Origin: Azadirachta indica
Taxonomy: Eukaryota > Streptophyta > Magnoliopsida > Sapindales > Meliaceae
DNA length: 64,000 nt
Assembly (NCBI GenBank): GCA_022749755.1
Contig: CM040449.1
Location: 1,116,001-1,180,000, forward strand
Reading direction: 5' to 3'
Shown: positions 12,783 through 24,006 of the stretch, one piece after another
Numbering within the stretch: position 1 is the stretch's first letter
How the letters are laid out: each line of letters starts with the position of its first letter
The notes under the pieces: model-generated
Databases searched by the model: none
Seen by the model: the letters and a program-made list of their open reading frames with translations, nothing else
What the model was told of the DNA's origin: nothing
Made by a program: the position numbers and the translations under genes

Positions 12783-13796
12783 ATGGATAGTGAAGCCACT
12801 CAACAACCCAAGCAAGAACGTTCTAGAACAAGGTGGACGGCATCATTAGATAGGATTTTTGCAGACCTGGTAGTCAAGCAGATTCAACTGGGAAACAGAC
12901 CAAACAATGTTTTTGATAAAAAAACATGGAATCATATTCGAGATGAGTTCAACAAGCAAACAGATCTCAACTTTCAATAACAATCAACTGAGAAAGCATC
13001 TGGATGTTCTGCGGACCCGCTTCAACAATCTGAAGTCTGCTTATAATCAAAATGATTTTACTATTGAGGATTCTTGTTGCATTGGATTTGACTTGTGGGA
13101 AGACATTGCAGTAAGTTTCTTTAGTTCTGGAACATGATTTCCGTTTTCTTTTTCATGGTTGTTTTCTGCATTCCTAATAGGTTGTTCTTGCAGGCACAAC
13201 CTAGGACTGACACAATTAAAGTCAAGGACTGCCCAATATATGACCAGCTGTGTGCAATTTTCGCAGATACATCAGCTGATGGGAAATATGCTCAGTCAAG
13301 TCATTTTGAAGGACTGGACAAATCTGTTGGGAATAATACTATGGCCATTCCTTCATGCCTTGAGGATGAAACCCAACATCCCGAGAATCCATCATGTTCA
13401 AGATTAGTGCAAGGAAATGGTTCAACGTGTGAAAATGTGATCAAGAATATAGCCGAGAGAAAAAGGAAACGGTCATCTGAGAGACATTCTTCTTTGGGTC
13501 AAAGTAGAAGAGATCAAGAAATACTTGAAGGTATGGCAGGAGCTCTATCAAAGATGATTGCAGCGTCAAAATTGAGGTCAGGGTTAATCACACCGGTTGA
13601 TGACAGATTTACAATAACTAATTGCATTGCAGCACTGGATGAGTTAGAAACGCTAGATGATGGGCTCTACCTTGCAGCTTTGGACCTCTTTGAGGACCCT
13701 AACCTGAGGGAGACATTTCTTTCTTTAAATGGGGAGAAAATAAGATTGACTTGGTTGCAAGGAAAGTGTGGGAAAACTCTCACCACATCCAGTTAG
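12783..13796 (+). CDS. MYB/SANT-like DNA-binding domain protein (LIMYB-type), reading frame broken
   Basis: Exons 12783-13110 and 13194-13796. The first ~110 residues match the plant Myb/SANT-like domain (Myb_DNA-bind_3) shared by L10-interacting MYB proteins and Harbinger-transposon MYB-like proteins: RWT at the start, then NNVFDKKTWNHIRDEFNKQ, NQLRKHLDVLRTRF and FDLWEDIA. The second exon carries the family's CPIYDQLC / DGKYAQSSH segment and a basic stretch (RKRKRSSE) that could be a nuclear signal. As read, the frame stops at 12978-12980 after DLNFQ; dropping one T from the TTT at 12972-12974 restores the conserved DLNF-NNNQLRKH path and a protein of about 309 residues. This is either a recent pseudogene or a one-base sequence error. 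The transposon-derived family suggests a domesticated or relict origin. Confidence 0.75.
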
Positions 13797-14764
13797 GTGA
13801 TGGGCTTTTTGGCTTTTTGGAAGTGTAAACATCGGTGGTATAGTTTAATTTCACTAGTTTGTTCATATTATGGCTTTAGGATTCTTGGCAAAATGTTTGA
13901 GCAGTCATAGTACAGGTGCACATGGGGAACCGTGAAATTTTTTAAAAGTGCATTTGGAGAAGCAGAAAATTTGATATGCCAATGCATGTCTAATGCTAGT
14001 TTTAGCTGAATCCAGAATTTAGTTTTACATGAGTAGGACAAATTACTCCAGAGCTGTATGGCATAAATATGGGAAAACGGTCAAGACTGCCATATCTCAC
14101 ATTCTAAGGTTGCTACAAATAGGGAGTGAGCAATCCAATTCAATATTGCTAATTGCTGACAACAATGAATTTAGTTTCTGACATGTAAATGTATTCCAGT
14201 GAGAGTTGTTTCGTTTTTGTCTAAATGCTTTGATCTATTTCAGCCCGTTATTTTCTTTCCAGTGAACATCTCCTTTCACGACAAACTTCTTTAGCTTTAT
14301 GGTCATTTGATTCAGTTCCTTTTCTTCCATTTTATTATATTCTTGTTGAAGGATAATTCAACGTCAGGAACGGGTTGCCAACACCACGTCACGGAGTCTA
14401 TTTACCAGTTTTGTTTTACCACATGAAACCGTTCTGCTATCTCACGGGGAGGGTGGAGGTATGCAGTTTAACAATCACTATATAATAATAATAATTCAAA
14501 GAAAAACACAAAAGGAATAATTGGCATTGTTTTTTGTTGGTATAAAAATGGGTTCCTCTTGACACTCGACAATGATTTGTGATCTAATATAAGCATCTTG
14601 CACCATCCTTTTGCGACTAACTAATACGACCAGCAACCGGAAGAGAGGGCGAATTGAAATTAAACAATGAGCAAATTTGGTCCTCGAGCATTTTTTAGAA
14701 GCAAATTAGATTGAAACATTGACCTACCCATTGAGGAAGTATCTGCATCATCGAATTCAAAATA
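13797..14764. other. Intergenic DNA between convergent LIMYB-like and DPH5 genes
   Basis: 3' untranslated regions of the two converging genes. I see no coding potential or notable repeat. Confidence 0.55.
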
Positions 14765-17063
14765 TTATGCAGTCTCACTATCATTTTGTCTAGGAACACC
14801 ATCTGTAAGCTTGTAAAAATCCAGCATTTCTTCTTCCACTGGATGGGTCTCCCCTACTATAACTAAGCAATGCAAAGGAGCTCCAAAATCAACTGTCAGC
14901 AGTTGCCTCATCGTACCGGCTACTATCATCTGGTCCTCACTACCAAGCCGAGCAAACCCCACACAGTGAGTATCTTTGTTGTATATACTTCAAGGAGATG
15001 CAACAAGATACCAAAATTTCACAGTTAGTACCAATGGTTCATATTGAGATACAAAAACAATGGAACCTGGCATGTTGGCACTGGGAAAGTAGAAGGCAGT
15101 CCTGATTGATTATATTCTTGGCATACCCGAAGTGAATCTAAGGTCCACATGGGGCCCCAGCATGAATACAGTTGAAACTGACACTAAAATCTGCCTTATC
15201 AGACATGGTTTTGACAGTAAAGATAAAATTGCATGAAATTATCAGATCAAAAAGATAAACTCTGTATCCTATTCCTATCACTCTTGTTAGCATCATCATG
15301 TAAAGTTATTTGACTAAAGTCTGAAACTAATGCAGGCAACTAAGTTTTGGCCATTTCAAAAACAATCTTGACAAGATGGGAGGCCCGAAGATTGTTTTTA
15401 ACTCACGAGACTCACCAGATTCTCCCTGCAGTTCTTCAACCTCCAAAAGCTGCTCAATAGCAGTGTTGATTTTCATATATCTTGGGGGTTCGTATTGCTT
15501 CCTTCCTCTGAAAAAATTCAATGGGTAAAACAGGAAAAGTAATTAGTGCATGCAACACTAGAAATGCAGAATTTAAGCATAGATAGGAAATGTGTAAAAT
15601 AATACCATATTGATTCAATACTGACCTGCACAAAGATTCCAATGTAGGTTCCTTAACTCGTATATCTGTAGTGACAACAATGTGATGGAAAAGAAATAAT
15701 AAGCTTAACGGATTCAAAAGTTTCTGTGACTCTGGAAGTTTCTTAAGAAGACTGAGGATGAAACTATAGCACTGCCCTATGCGAGAGTGTGTAATGTATG
15801 AGTAAGGTTCACATGAATTTTAGGAACATGTACAGTTGCTTCCTGGTTAGCAAAACTAGTTCATATATTTCACCACAATTCTACGATGTTGTAAGCTGTA
15901 GGCTGAAGTACAGTTTCCATACTTAACAAACTAAAGACTCAATCTACACAGAAAGTAAACTCACCTAACAAGCAGAGTGTGTGCAGTCCAAGCGAACGAT
16001 TTTTTTTAATTTTCCCATAAAAGCTATCAGGTCTCCAAGTTTCAGTAAAAAATGGAATTGAAACTGTCTCTCCATAGCGGTACAGTTGTAACCCACAAAT
16101 TCCAATTGCGTTCATCACTGATGCATTAAATACAACCTTCACCTGAATATCCAATTTCTTGGCTCTGACGACCAGGTCAGTGTGTGTTGTAGCTCTGTAT
16201 GCCAAACCAAATGGTAGACTTTAGAACAATGGAGGAATATGAGTGATGACAATGAAAACAAAAAAAATCAGAAAAACTTACAGCAGACAGAGATCTTAAT
16301 AATTCAGGAAACTATTTACTTTACAAACTATGAATCAAGGAGACAAAACCAAATGAAAGAATCATAATCTCATCCCAATTCCCTTTCAAATTTCAGCTCT
16401 GCACTCAGATAGAACGATTCCGCATACAAGCCATTTCGAAAGCTTCTCAGCTCACAATCTTTTCTTATTTGAATTCAGTAAGTATGATTCAAAAATGAAA
16501 ACCTTTAATCATTATTAGCAAATGTCAGTAAACATCCATAAAAGATGATGATTTCCCAGTTCCAACACCATAACAAGCAATTAGGTTACCTTAAGAGCAT
16601 AAAGAAAAGGAAAACTAACAAGAACACAGAAGTATGATCAATAAAAGCCACTTAACAAAATGTAATTAGCCAAAAGAAAGAAGATTCAGAGTACCCAAAT
16701 GGGTCACCGACGACAAGAAAAGCCACATCAGACTCTCGTGCTTCAGACAGAATTTGGTCAGCCTTCTCTTCTACCATTTCTCTATCAGCAAGTGTAATCG
16801 GTCTCCCATACAGCTTTTCCTGTAGAAAATAAAATCCAAAAAATTTAAAATAAAAAAGAAAAAGACAATTTTAAGAAGTGATAAAAATAAAAATAAGTAA
16901 AGAATGAAAGTACCAGAGTGGAAATGCCATCTGTTGATAGACCAAAAGAGAGAAGAGAAGTGTAGGCTTCAATGTAAATCTTCTCGGATTTCTTCACTGC
17001 CTCCAATCCCCTTAGCGTTATATCTCTTTCGTCTCCCAGTCCCAAACCTATAATGAATAACAT
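14765..17063 (-). CDS. DPH5: Diphthine methyl ester synthase
   Basis: Exons in transcript order: 17063-16914, 16819-16695, 16194-15965, 15665-15626, 15507-15416, 14973-14765; about 281 residues. The enzyme uses S-adenosylmethionine to methylate the modified histidine of elongation factor 2, a step of diphthamide synthesis in the cytosol. The tetrapyrrole-methylase fold is clear: [18 protein letters not shown] at the N-terminus, [22 protein letters not shown] (SAM-binding core, about residues 85-98), [19 protein letters not shown], and [21 protein letters not shown] near the end. The start is the ATG of MLFIIG. The exon 5 to 6 junction is the weak point: the acceptor giving the longest match (before TATATAC) is out of phase, so I used AG at 14975-14974, which keeps frame but loses a few residues relative to the family. 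Confidence 0.9.
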
Positions 17064-17303
17064 CTCTCCCTATCTGTCTCTGTTAAATCCCTAGCACTTT
17101 GCAAGCCAACCGCTTTAAACCCTAAACGAATACACCTCAACGACCAAATAACTAAATGTGTTTTGTGCCCCATGATTCTCATTCATTGAAAATAAAAATG
17201 AAATAACATTTAGACCCCTGATTTTTTATAAAACAACATCTAAGACACCTTTTGATCGTTTCTAAAAAATAAGTTGGCGCCGTCATGGGTCCTTTAATAA
17301 ACT

Positions 17304-17469
17304 AGTAGATTTAATGGGTACACAAAAGAATTGTTTTTGTTTATTAAGTTATCCTTTGCTCTGTTCTTTTCTTCTCTCCCTTTTATTCCAGTAGATTTAA
17401 TGGGTACACAAAAGAATTGTTTTTATTAATTTATCCTTTACTCGGTTCTTTTCTTCTCTCCGTTTTATT
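17304..17469. repeat. 86-base tandem duplication in the DPH5 upstream region
   Basis: Two adjacent copies, 17304-17389 and 17390-17469. Both begin AGTAGATTTAATGGGTACAC and end in a CTTCTCTCC(C/G)TTTTATT stretch. They differ by a few substitutions and a short deletion, so the duplication is not very recent. Confidence 0.9.
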
Positions 17470-17847
17470 TTTTGGAAAATCCTTAAAACTCTAAATTAAC
17501 TCGAAGCAAGTCCCATTATGAAGCAACAACCCTTGAATGAGACTTTCAAAGAAAGTGTATCTCAACCATATTGTTGTCTGGATTTTGGACTGTGGAAAAC
17601 CCACTATCCTCTCGGATCCTGACCTGCAGTGGCGCTACTGCTCATCACTCGTGATGGCCATTCAAATAACTTAACCAGAATATGCCCGATACTCCCTTTT
17701 TTATTTGACCAATTTTTCATTACTCTCTTATTATTTTAAAAATATTGAGGGGATTTTTATTAGTAAAAAAATTAGTGGGCTGAGGATAATATAATAATTC
17801 ATTCCTAATTGCTTGTGTTAGAGACACAATACAATGATCATTAAATG

Positions 17848-18466
17848 CTTCAATTTAAAATTAAAAAATCATATTAATAAAAAATTAATAAAATATTTAA
17901 AGTTTAATTTTTTACTGATATTACTTTCTTTTATAATTTATAATAATAAATATAATATGTTAATAATAATAAAATATAATTTAGTATATTATATATTTTC
18001 TTTTATATGTAATAAAATATAATATTTATAAATATATTATAATATATTATTTTATTAATATATTTATTATTTATAAAAGAAAATAGCATATTACATTTAT
18101 TTTACTATTATTAACATATTACATTTATTTATAAAAGAAAATAATATATTAAATTATATTTTATTGTTATTAACATATCATATTTATTATTTATAAAAGA
18201 AAATAATATATTAAATTATATTTTATTGTTATTAACATATCATATTTATTTTTTTTATAAAAGAAAATAATATATTAAATTATATTTATTATTATTAACA
18301 TATTACATGTATTACTTATAAAAGAAAATACTATATTAAATTATATTTTATTATTATTAACATGCTATATTTATTATTTATAAAAGAAAATAATATTAAT
18401 AAAAAATTAAATTTTAAGTTTTCATTTAATTTTTTACTACTATAATTTTTTAATTTTAAATTGAAG
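17848..18466. mobile_element. Foldback or MITE-like inverted-repeat element with internal minisatellite
   Basis: A perfect 22-base inverted terminal repeat (17848-17869 and 18445-18466, starting CTTCAATTTAAAATT) continues inward with high but imperfect complementarity for about 110 bases per arm. The centre (about 18058-18420) holds about six diverged direct repeats of ~60 bases, each with TTATAAAAGAAAATA. There is no coding capacity. I could not define a target-site duplication: flanks read CATTAAATG and, in inverse, CATAATGCC, which may be further decayed terminal repeat. Confidence 0.65.
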
Positions 18467-19106
18467 GGCATTATGTATGTACATATATTTTTAAGTAATA
18501 CCAATCTATTCCAAGAAAATTTAAAATAATTAAGGGTGTTAAAGTAATTTTACTTATTTATCGGAGGTATTAAAATAATTTGACTTATTCTCGTTCCAAA
18601 ATATTGTGGGCCGACTGCGATTAAACAATTTTTGTAAACTTAAAACACAATCAGAAGGATAAATGAGTAATTGCACAAAAAACTAACCTTTTTCATTAAC
18701 GGAAATAATGTCGAGAGAGTTTTCAGATATTTTCAAAATAATAGAGGGATAACAGAGAATTAGCCAAACAAGAAGGGGCATCCGACATATTCCCAACTTA
18801 ACCCAAAGAAGAACCAGGAAAGCAGAATCTAATCAAAAAGAATAAATTTCTTAAGAGCGAAGTAGGATACGGAATTCATATGAAAACTTCAGTTTACAAT
18901 TTTACATCACATGAAGGCATCAGAAGCAAGGGGCAACAAAACTGAAACTACAAAATAATGAAGATGAAGAATAAATAATGTATTACAACAAAATACAAAG
19001 AAAAAAAAAAATGGTTTGTTCATCTCTTCTCCTTCAATTCCACTTTATTTCAGCCTTTTGTGGCCACTGAAAATCCACAATCATTGCCATTATTTCTTGA
19101 TGAATT

Positions 19107-20884
19107 TCAGTCATCATCTTTGAATTCTCTGCACAAACAAAATGCACACTCCTGTTAGCAATACTTTCATACAATTTGATTGTCCCTTTCAGTATCATTA
19201 ATGTAAAATATCAAGTCTTGAATTTGATTGCTTAATAATTTGGTTGTATAATGAGACAATTATAAAAATTTTATATCAAAAACTGTATGATAGCCATATT
19301 CGATTATCTTCCACATAACTCCATAAAATTTACTTTTCTGGAAAATTCTTGATTGCTTGTAAAAGGAGAAAGAGAAGCAACATTATGCAGAACCTCATAC
19401 CTGCGGTCAAGATATCGAGGTTGAATGCCGCTGCCTTGACAAGTAGTGCACGTCAGTGAACCAACTCCATCACAGTTAATGCATTTTGAGACTTCTTTTT
19501 CACCCCCTCCAAGCTCTGCTGTAATATTGCCCGTTCCCTTGCAAAATCTGCATCTCTCTAGAAGCCAAAGGCTTGAGGTGGTGAACATATTATCCAAAAG
19601 TACCATACAAGGGAATTCCTTAAGACATGTCTCAACACAACATGAGAAACATATATCCAATAATCCCAGACAAAGAATTTCATCAGTAGATTTATTTGCT
19701 AGATTAGGCAATGGAATGAATCCACACCTTTTTTTTTTTTAAAGGCAATCCATACATTAAAATGCATAAAAATTTCAATGAATAATTATATGCAATGAAG
19801 TTGTTCGCTATGAGAGAAACTAAGGAAAGTAGGTCATCCCTACAATAGGTGTTATAAACAAACTAGTAACTCAACCTAGCTCCGTTTGACAAATTTAATT
19901 AAAAGAAATGCAATTCAAGAAATTTGTAGTCTTTCACTGCAAGAACCTGAGAGCATGGCCGGGGAACGAACAAGTCTATAGAGATATATGTTACTGTAAC
20001 TGGATGGGCACAATGAGTTCTTCAATAAATAGACATTTCAACAACAAATGCACCGAGAAGCAACAGCAAAGCATAATCTGCAACACATAAGAATTGCTTA
20101 ATATGGCGTCAAACCCACATCCTAAAAACTGCCTCACCAAAGAACTTTCATTAACAATTTTGCTCCCCCAAATAAACCTACAAAATCTACAATGGGTGAA
20201 GATTTCATGTGTTCTTCAAGCACAACAATCAAAGCAAACTTTCAGCTAAATCATTAATTTAACGTAGGAACAGTTTCATTGAGATGTTCTACCACCAAAA
20301 CGAAAAAAAATTTCATCGTGGAGTTCTACCACCAAAAGGAAAAAAAAATCGATGGTGCTTATATTAACAGGAGAAGACTGAAGAGTTACTTACGAGCACC
20401 AGAGCCACTGCAGGGGAAGCATAGTTGAGTATTTTCTCGCTTGGCCTACACCGAAACTTGGAAAATTATCCACAATTTGAAATAAATCAACTAAAAGATC
20501 GAGAGAAAACAGAAATTCAAAAAAAGGAAAAGAACGGGTTTTAAATAGAATCTTACAGCATTGTCGATTTGGGTTTCATAGAAGACTGGAATGCCTATTC
20601 CAACGGCAACACTCACAAGCCCAACTGATATTGCCACTACCTGCTAATGTTCGTAAAAATTACAACACTCGAATAGGAAACTATTTGAACTCATCGGCTT
20701 AAATAGAAATAAGGATGCATGTAACGACCGTGTTTTGATCGAGTTCAGCTCTAATGCACGGATAAGACGCCGGCGACCGTTGGTTTTTTCTGTATAATAA
20801 AGAAGTACTCGAAGATGAAGAGAGCTTAACTGGGCAACAAAGAAATGGAGAGTGAAGACGAGTAACAGAATTCGCTATTGACAT
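19107..20884 (-). CDS. LQY1: Thylakoid DnaJ-type zinc-finger protein LQY1
   Basis: Exons in transcript order: 20884-20729, 20640-20557, 20445-20394, 19557-19401, 19128-19107; 156 residues. In Arabidopsis LQY1 is a thylakoid protein with disulfide isomerase activity that helps repair photosystem II. The order here fits it: a Ser-rich chloroplast transit peptide (about 1-45), one membrane helix (VAISVGLVSVAVGIGIPVF), the stromal stretch YETQIDNAAKREN, then four CxxCxGxG-type zinc-binding repeats (CFPCSGSG, CRFCKGTG, CINCDGVG, CTTCQGSG), ending in REFKDDD. This is the DnaJ Cys-rich domain without a J domain. An in-frame ATG nine codons upstream (20911) is possible; I chose the one before SIANS. 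All junctions are in phase. Confidence 0.95.
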
Positions 20885-23800
20885 TTCTTCTGCTTTCCAC
20901 TTCTTCTCCAACTTCGACTTCAGTTAATGTCTATTTTCGAGGCAGAAGAGCAAAGCGGAGACTGGACTATTTGGATATGTGAATGTTAACAACCAGACAG
21001 TTAGATTCTTTTACCTCCACGTGGCTCTCATCTTCTGGATTATTTTTTGGGCTTGAGAACTCTGCAAATTGGAGCCCAAATTGCAATTGGATTTTTTTGG
21101 ACCTCTCATTTCTAGCCCAAATGATATAAACGCGTAATATTTGTTTTCCTTCGACCTGGTCGATGTCCAAATCTATCCGGCCGTCAACTTCGTATAGGAC
21201 GTGAAAGGAATCAAAAGTGAAAACGGCCAGTTAAATTACGAGGTGCAAGTTAATTGGCCAACGCAGTGAATCCAAAACACTAATCATGACGAACGGCTTA
21301 CAGGATATAACAAATCTATAATTTCATTTCAGTAATCAATGTAATTTCTTAGACTTGCTAAACTGGCGCAAATGCTCTGCGAATTTTTGAGTCGGAGAGA
21401 GAGAGAGAGAGAGGAGGATATTGCTGGGTAGAGGAGTAAGAGATGAGAGTGACAGGGCACCAAACATACATGATTGAAATCATGTGAAAAAATGACATTG
21501 CCTTTGAAATTGGTCTAAATTACATTGGACGCTTGTCCCCCACCTTGAGGCCAATGCTATGGACCATTCACTATACACTATTACTTTGATTTGAGAAACG
21601 TAGAATCCAAGGCTTTGGAACCTCCCCCACAACCACATGCATGCCTCCTCCTCTTTTCATCTCTAAACGTTCCTTTCTTCCCTTTTTTTTTTTTTTTTTT
21701 TTTTAAGTTTCCTTGCAATTGACACAACGATCTTGTCAAGCTACATATATAATAGAGAAAATCTCCAAAGGTTATTAGTTTGTTTCACGGTATCTTTCTA
21801 ATTGTCATGTTAAGCACATATTATTCCTAAAGTTGAAATTTCTGTTCAACTTTCTTTTTGGTAAAGCTAAAGTTATGCACATGTATATCATATCGGCTGC
21901 ACAGGGCTCTAGCCGCTGGCATTATTCCAAAAGCTTTTGGTTTATGGCTAATTCCACCGTATTGTCAGTTACATGTATATCAAAAGTGAAACGTACAGTT
22001 TATATATAGCTACATCTGATGACATTCCAAGCATATATATCAACGTCACCCTCGGCTTGCATTTAAAGATGAGAATCAAAATTATTAGACTGATAACTTT
22101 ATAATAATAGCCCACATTCATCCGAAAGCTAACTAATTATTAATCTTACCCTTTTGCTGTGTTATTGTACTGTTACTTAATTACTCAAGAAGAACGCAAT
22201 AAAAAAGAGTGGACCCTGATAATATTGCGGGTTAATATTAGTCACCCATTGTTACTAGCAGTTGGCTAATATTGCGGGTTATTAGCCCAAACCTTTTAGG
22301 CTTTTGCCCTTCCTGATTCTTCCTTCTAGATGGTACAGAATTTTCGAAATTAGTTTATTATCCGCAAAATAAGGTAGCAGCTACAGTATCCTGTAACAAT
22401 AGGACGTTGGTGTATTATTTTCCATGCGAGGGTGATTAAAAAAGTGGGATTGAAGCCAAAGCAAATGGAAGGAATTCTAGTCGAGAGTGGGAGTCCGTCC
22501 GACTAAAAGTTTAGGAAAAAAAGGCGCACACCGCCGTGGATGATGGTTGGTTGCGGGTTAATAAAATTATACTAAAAACCCCACCTTCCAATTTTCTACA
22601 CTTTAGGGCCTATGATGTATGATGTAAACATTGCTCGTTATCCATAACGATCGCACACTTTACTGGATGAGTCTACGCTGGGCTTTTGCTTTATTACACA
22701 TGGCGTTGAGGAAGTTAGGTGACTGTGCCAGATGAGTTTCCAATAATGCCACTAAGATTTGAAAAGTTGTGCGCTATTTTCTTTTGTTGTGAGGTTAAAT
22801 TTGTCCATTAGTCAGGCTTCAAATGGCTCTGTGACTCACAGGTGGCATGCTTTATTATCAAAATGTCCAACCAACTCACGGCAGGGATCCCCTGGAACCA
22901 GGAAGCTTTTAAACCGGTCCAGCCATAGGTGACAACGGAACGTGTGATCCGTCCGTTGCATAAGTATACGGTGATTGAACTATAAGATGCACACCAATCC
23001 TCGTGTTCTCACTGCACACAAACTTTTCTATAGTAGTTACGGAACTCTAAATCAGATTAAATTACACACTTTAAAAGCAAACGAAAGGGAAAAAATTAAA
23101 AAAAAAAACAAAATCCGAAATAAAAGAGCAGGATAGAGATACAGTCCGAAGGGAAAACACGAGAAAATGAATATTTAAAAAACGACACAAAAGACCGCTG
23201 CTATCACTCTCTTTCTCTCTGTCTCAATCTCTTTCAACGCCGACTTCGTAACGGCTAGCTGTGGCATTTCGGTGGGGGCCGATTGCTCCGTTCACCGCCG
23301 ATCTTTTCTCACTTATCGCCGATTTTCTGATCTCTCTCGTTCTTTGGAAGAACTCTCGTTTTCAGTGCCAAACTGATTTTCATTTTCGTCATTTTTTTTC
23401 CGAGATAATAATCGTCACCGGAAGGTACTAGTTCGCATTTCATTCTGTTTACTTCATATTTTGCCTCACTTTGAATGATTTATCATACTTCAATATTTAA
23501 ATCATTTTGGTATGATTCTCGGAGTCGTAGTTTGATAATGGTATTATTTTTATGATTTTGGTGGTTGGGAGTAACTTTTAAGGCACTGTTTGGCCCTAGT
23601 TTCTGCGACTTATTCCAGGTTTTAACCTCGCTAATGTGACTGAGGTTTAGTAACTGATTTTTTTTCTGTTTATAACATTGTTATTTGTATAATGTTATGA
23701 GTCGGTTGTTGGTTAAGCTCAATCAATATGGTTCTCCATTTCGTTATTATGGCTATTATTTTAATTATTTTTGCAATCTATAGTTCCTATCTAATTTTGA

Positions 23801-24006
23801 AATTGTACAGTACATTACTAATTTAGAACATTGTTTGTTTGGTGAGAAAATTGAGTTGAAGTGAAGACACATTGATTTGCACGAATTTTTTTAAAGATTT
23901 GTGTAATTATCTTCCAGCTGCTAGAATAACTCTTAATAATATTTGTTTTTTGTTCCGTGTTTTTCTGCTAGTTCTTTGGTATCGCATTACTTCTGTCAGT
24001 GAGAAA
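20885..24006. other. Divergent intergenic region between LQY1 and the HVA22-like gene
   Basis: Shared upstream region of two head-to-head genes. Contains a (GA)n run near 21391-21411, a ~20-base T run near 21684-21703 and a direct repeat of TAATATTGCGGGTTA near 22219 and 22267. The last ~800 bases look like the HVA22-like 5' leader with an intron. No other gene is visible. Confidence 0.55.
23425..23971 (+). other. Probable 5'-UTR intron of the HVA22-like gene
   Basis: A good donor (GGAAG|GTACTAG) follows a CT-rich leader, and a pyrimidine-rich acceptor (TTTTTCTGCTAG|TTC) lies 35 bases before the ATG at 24007. No ATG of the right frame intervenes in the spliced leader. Inferred from splice signals only. 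Confidence 0.45.

Larger units (their letters stand above)
17064..19106. other. Intergenic DNA between DPH5 and LQY1, with a tandem duplication and a foldback element
   Basis: DPH5 promoter side contains an 86-base tandem duplication. The middle is a very AT-rich inverted repeat, and the side near 19106 is the LQY1 3' region. The open frame at 17834-18022 is only AT-rich repeat. Confidence 0.6.

Noticed and set aside
17834..18022. Open frame of 62 codons
   Set aside because: Lies inside the AT-rich foldback element; composition is only Lys, Ile, Asn, Leu, Phe and Tyr.
23425..24006. Minus-strand open frame at 23907-24110 opposite the HVA22-like start
   Set aside because: Antisense to a clear coding exon and leader; no domain.
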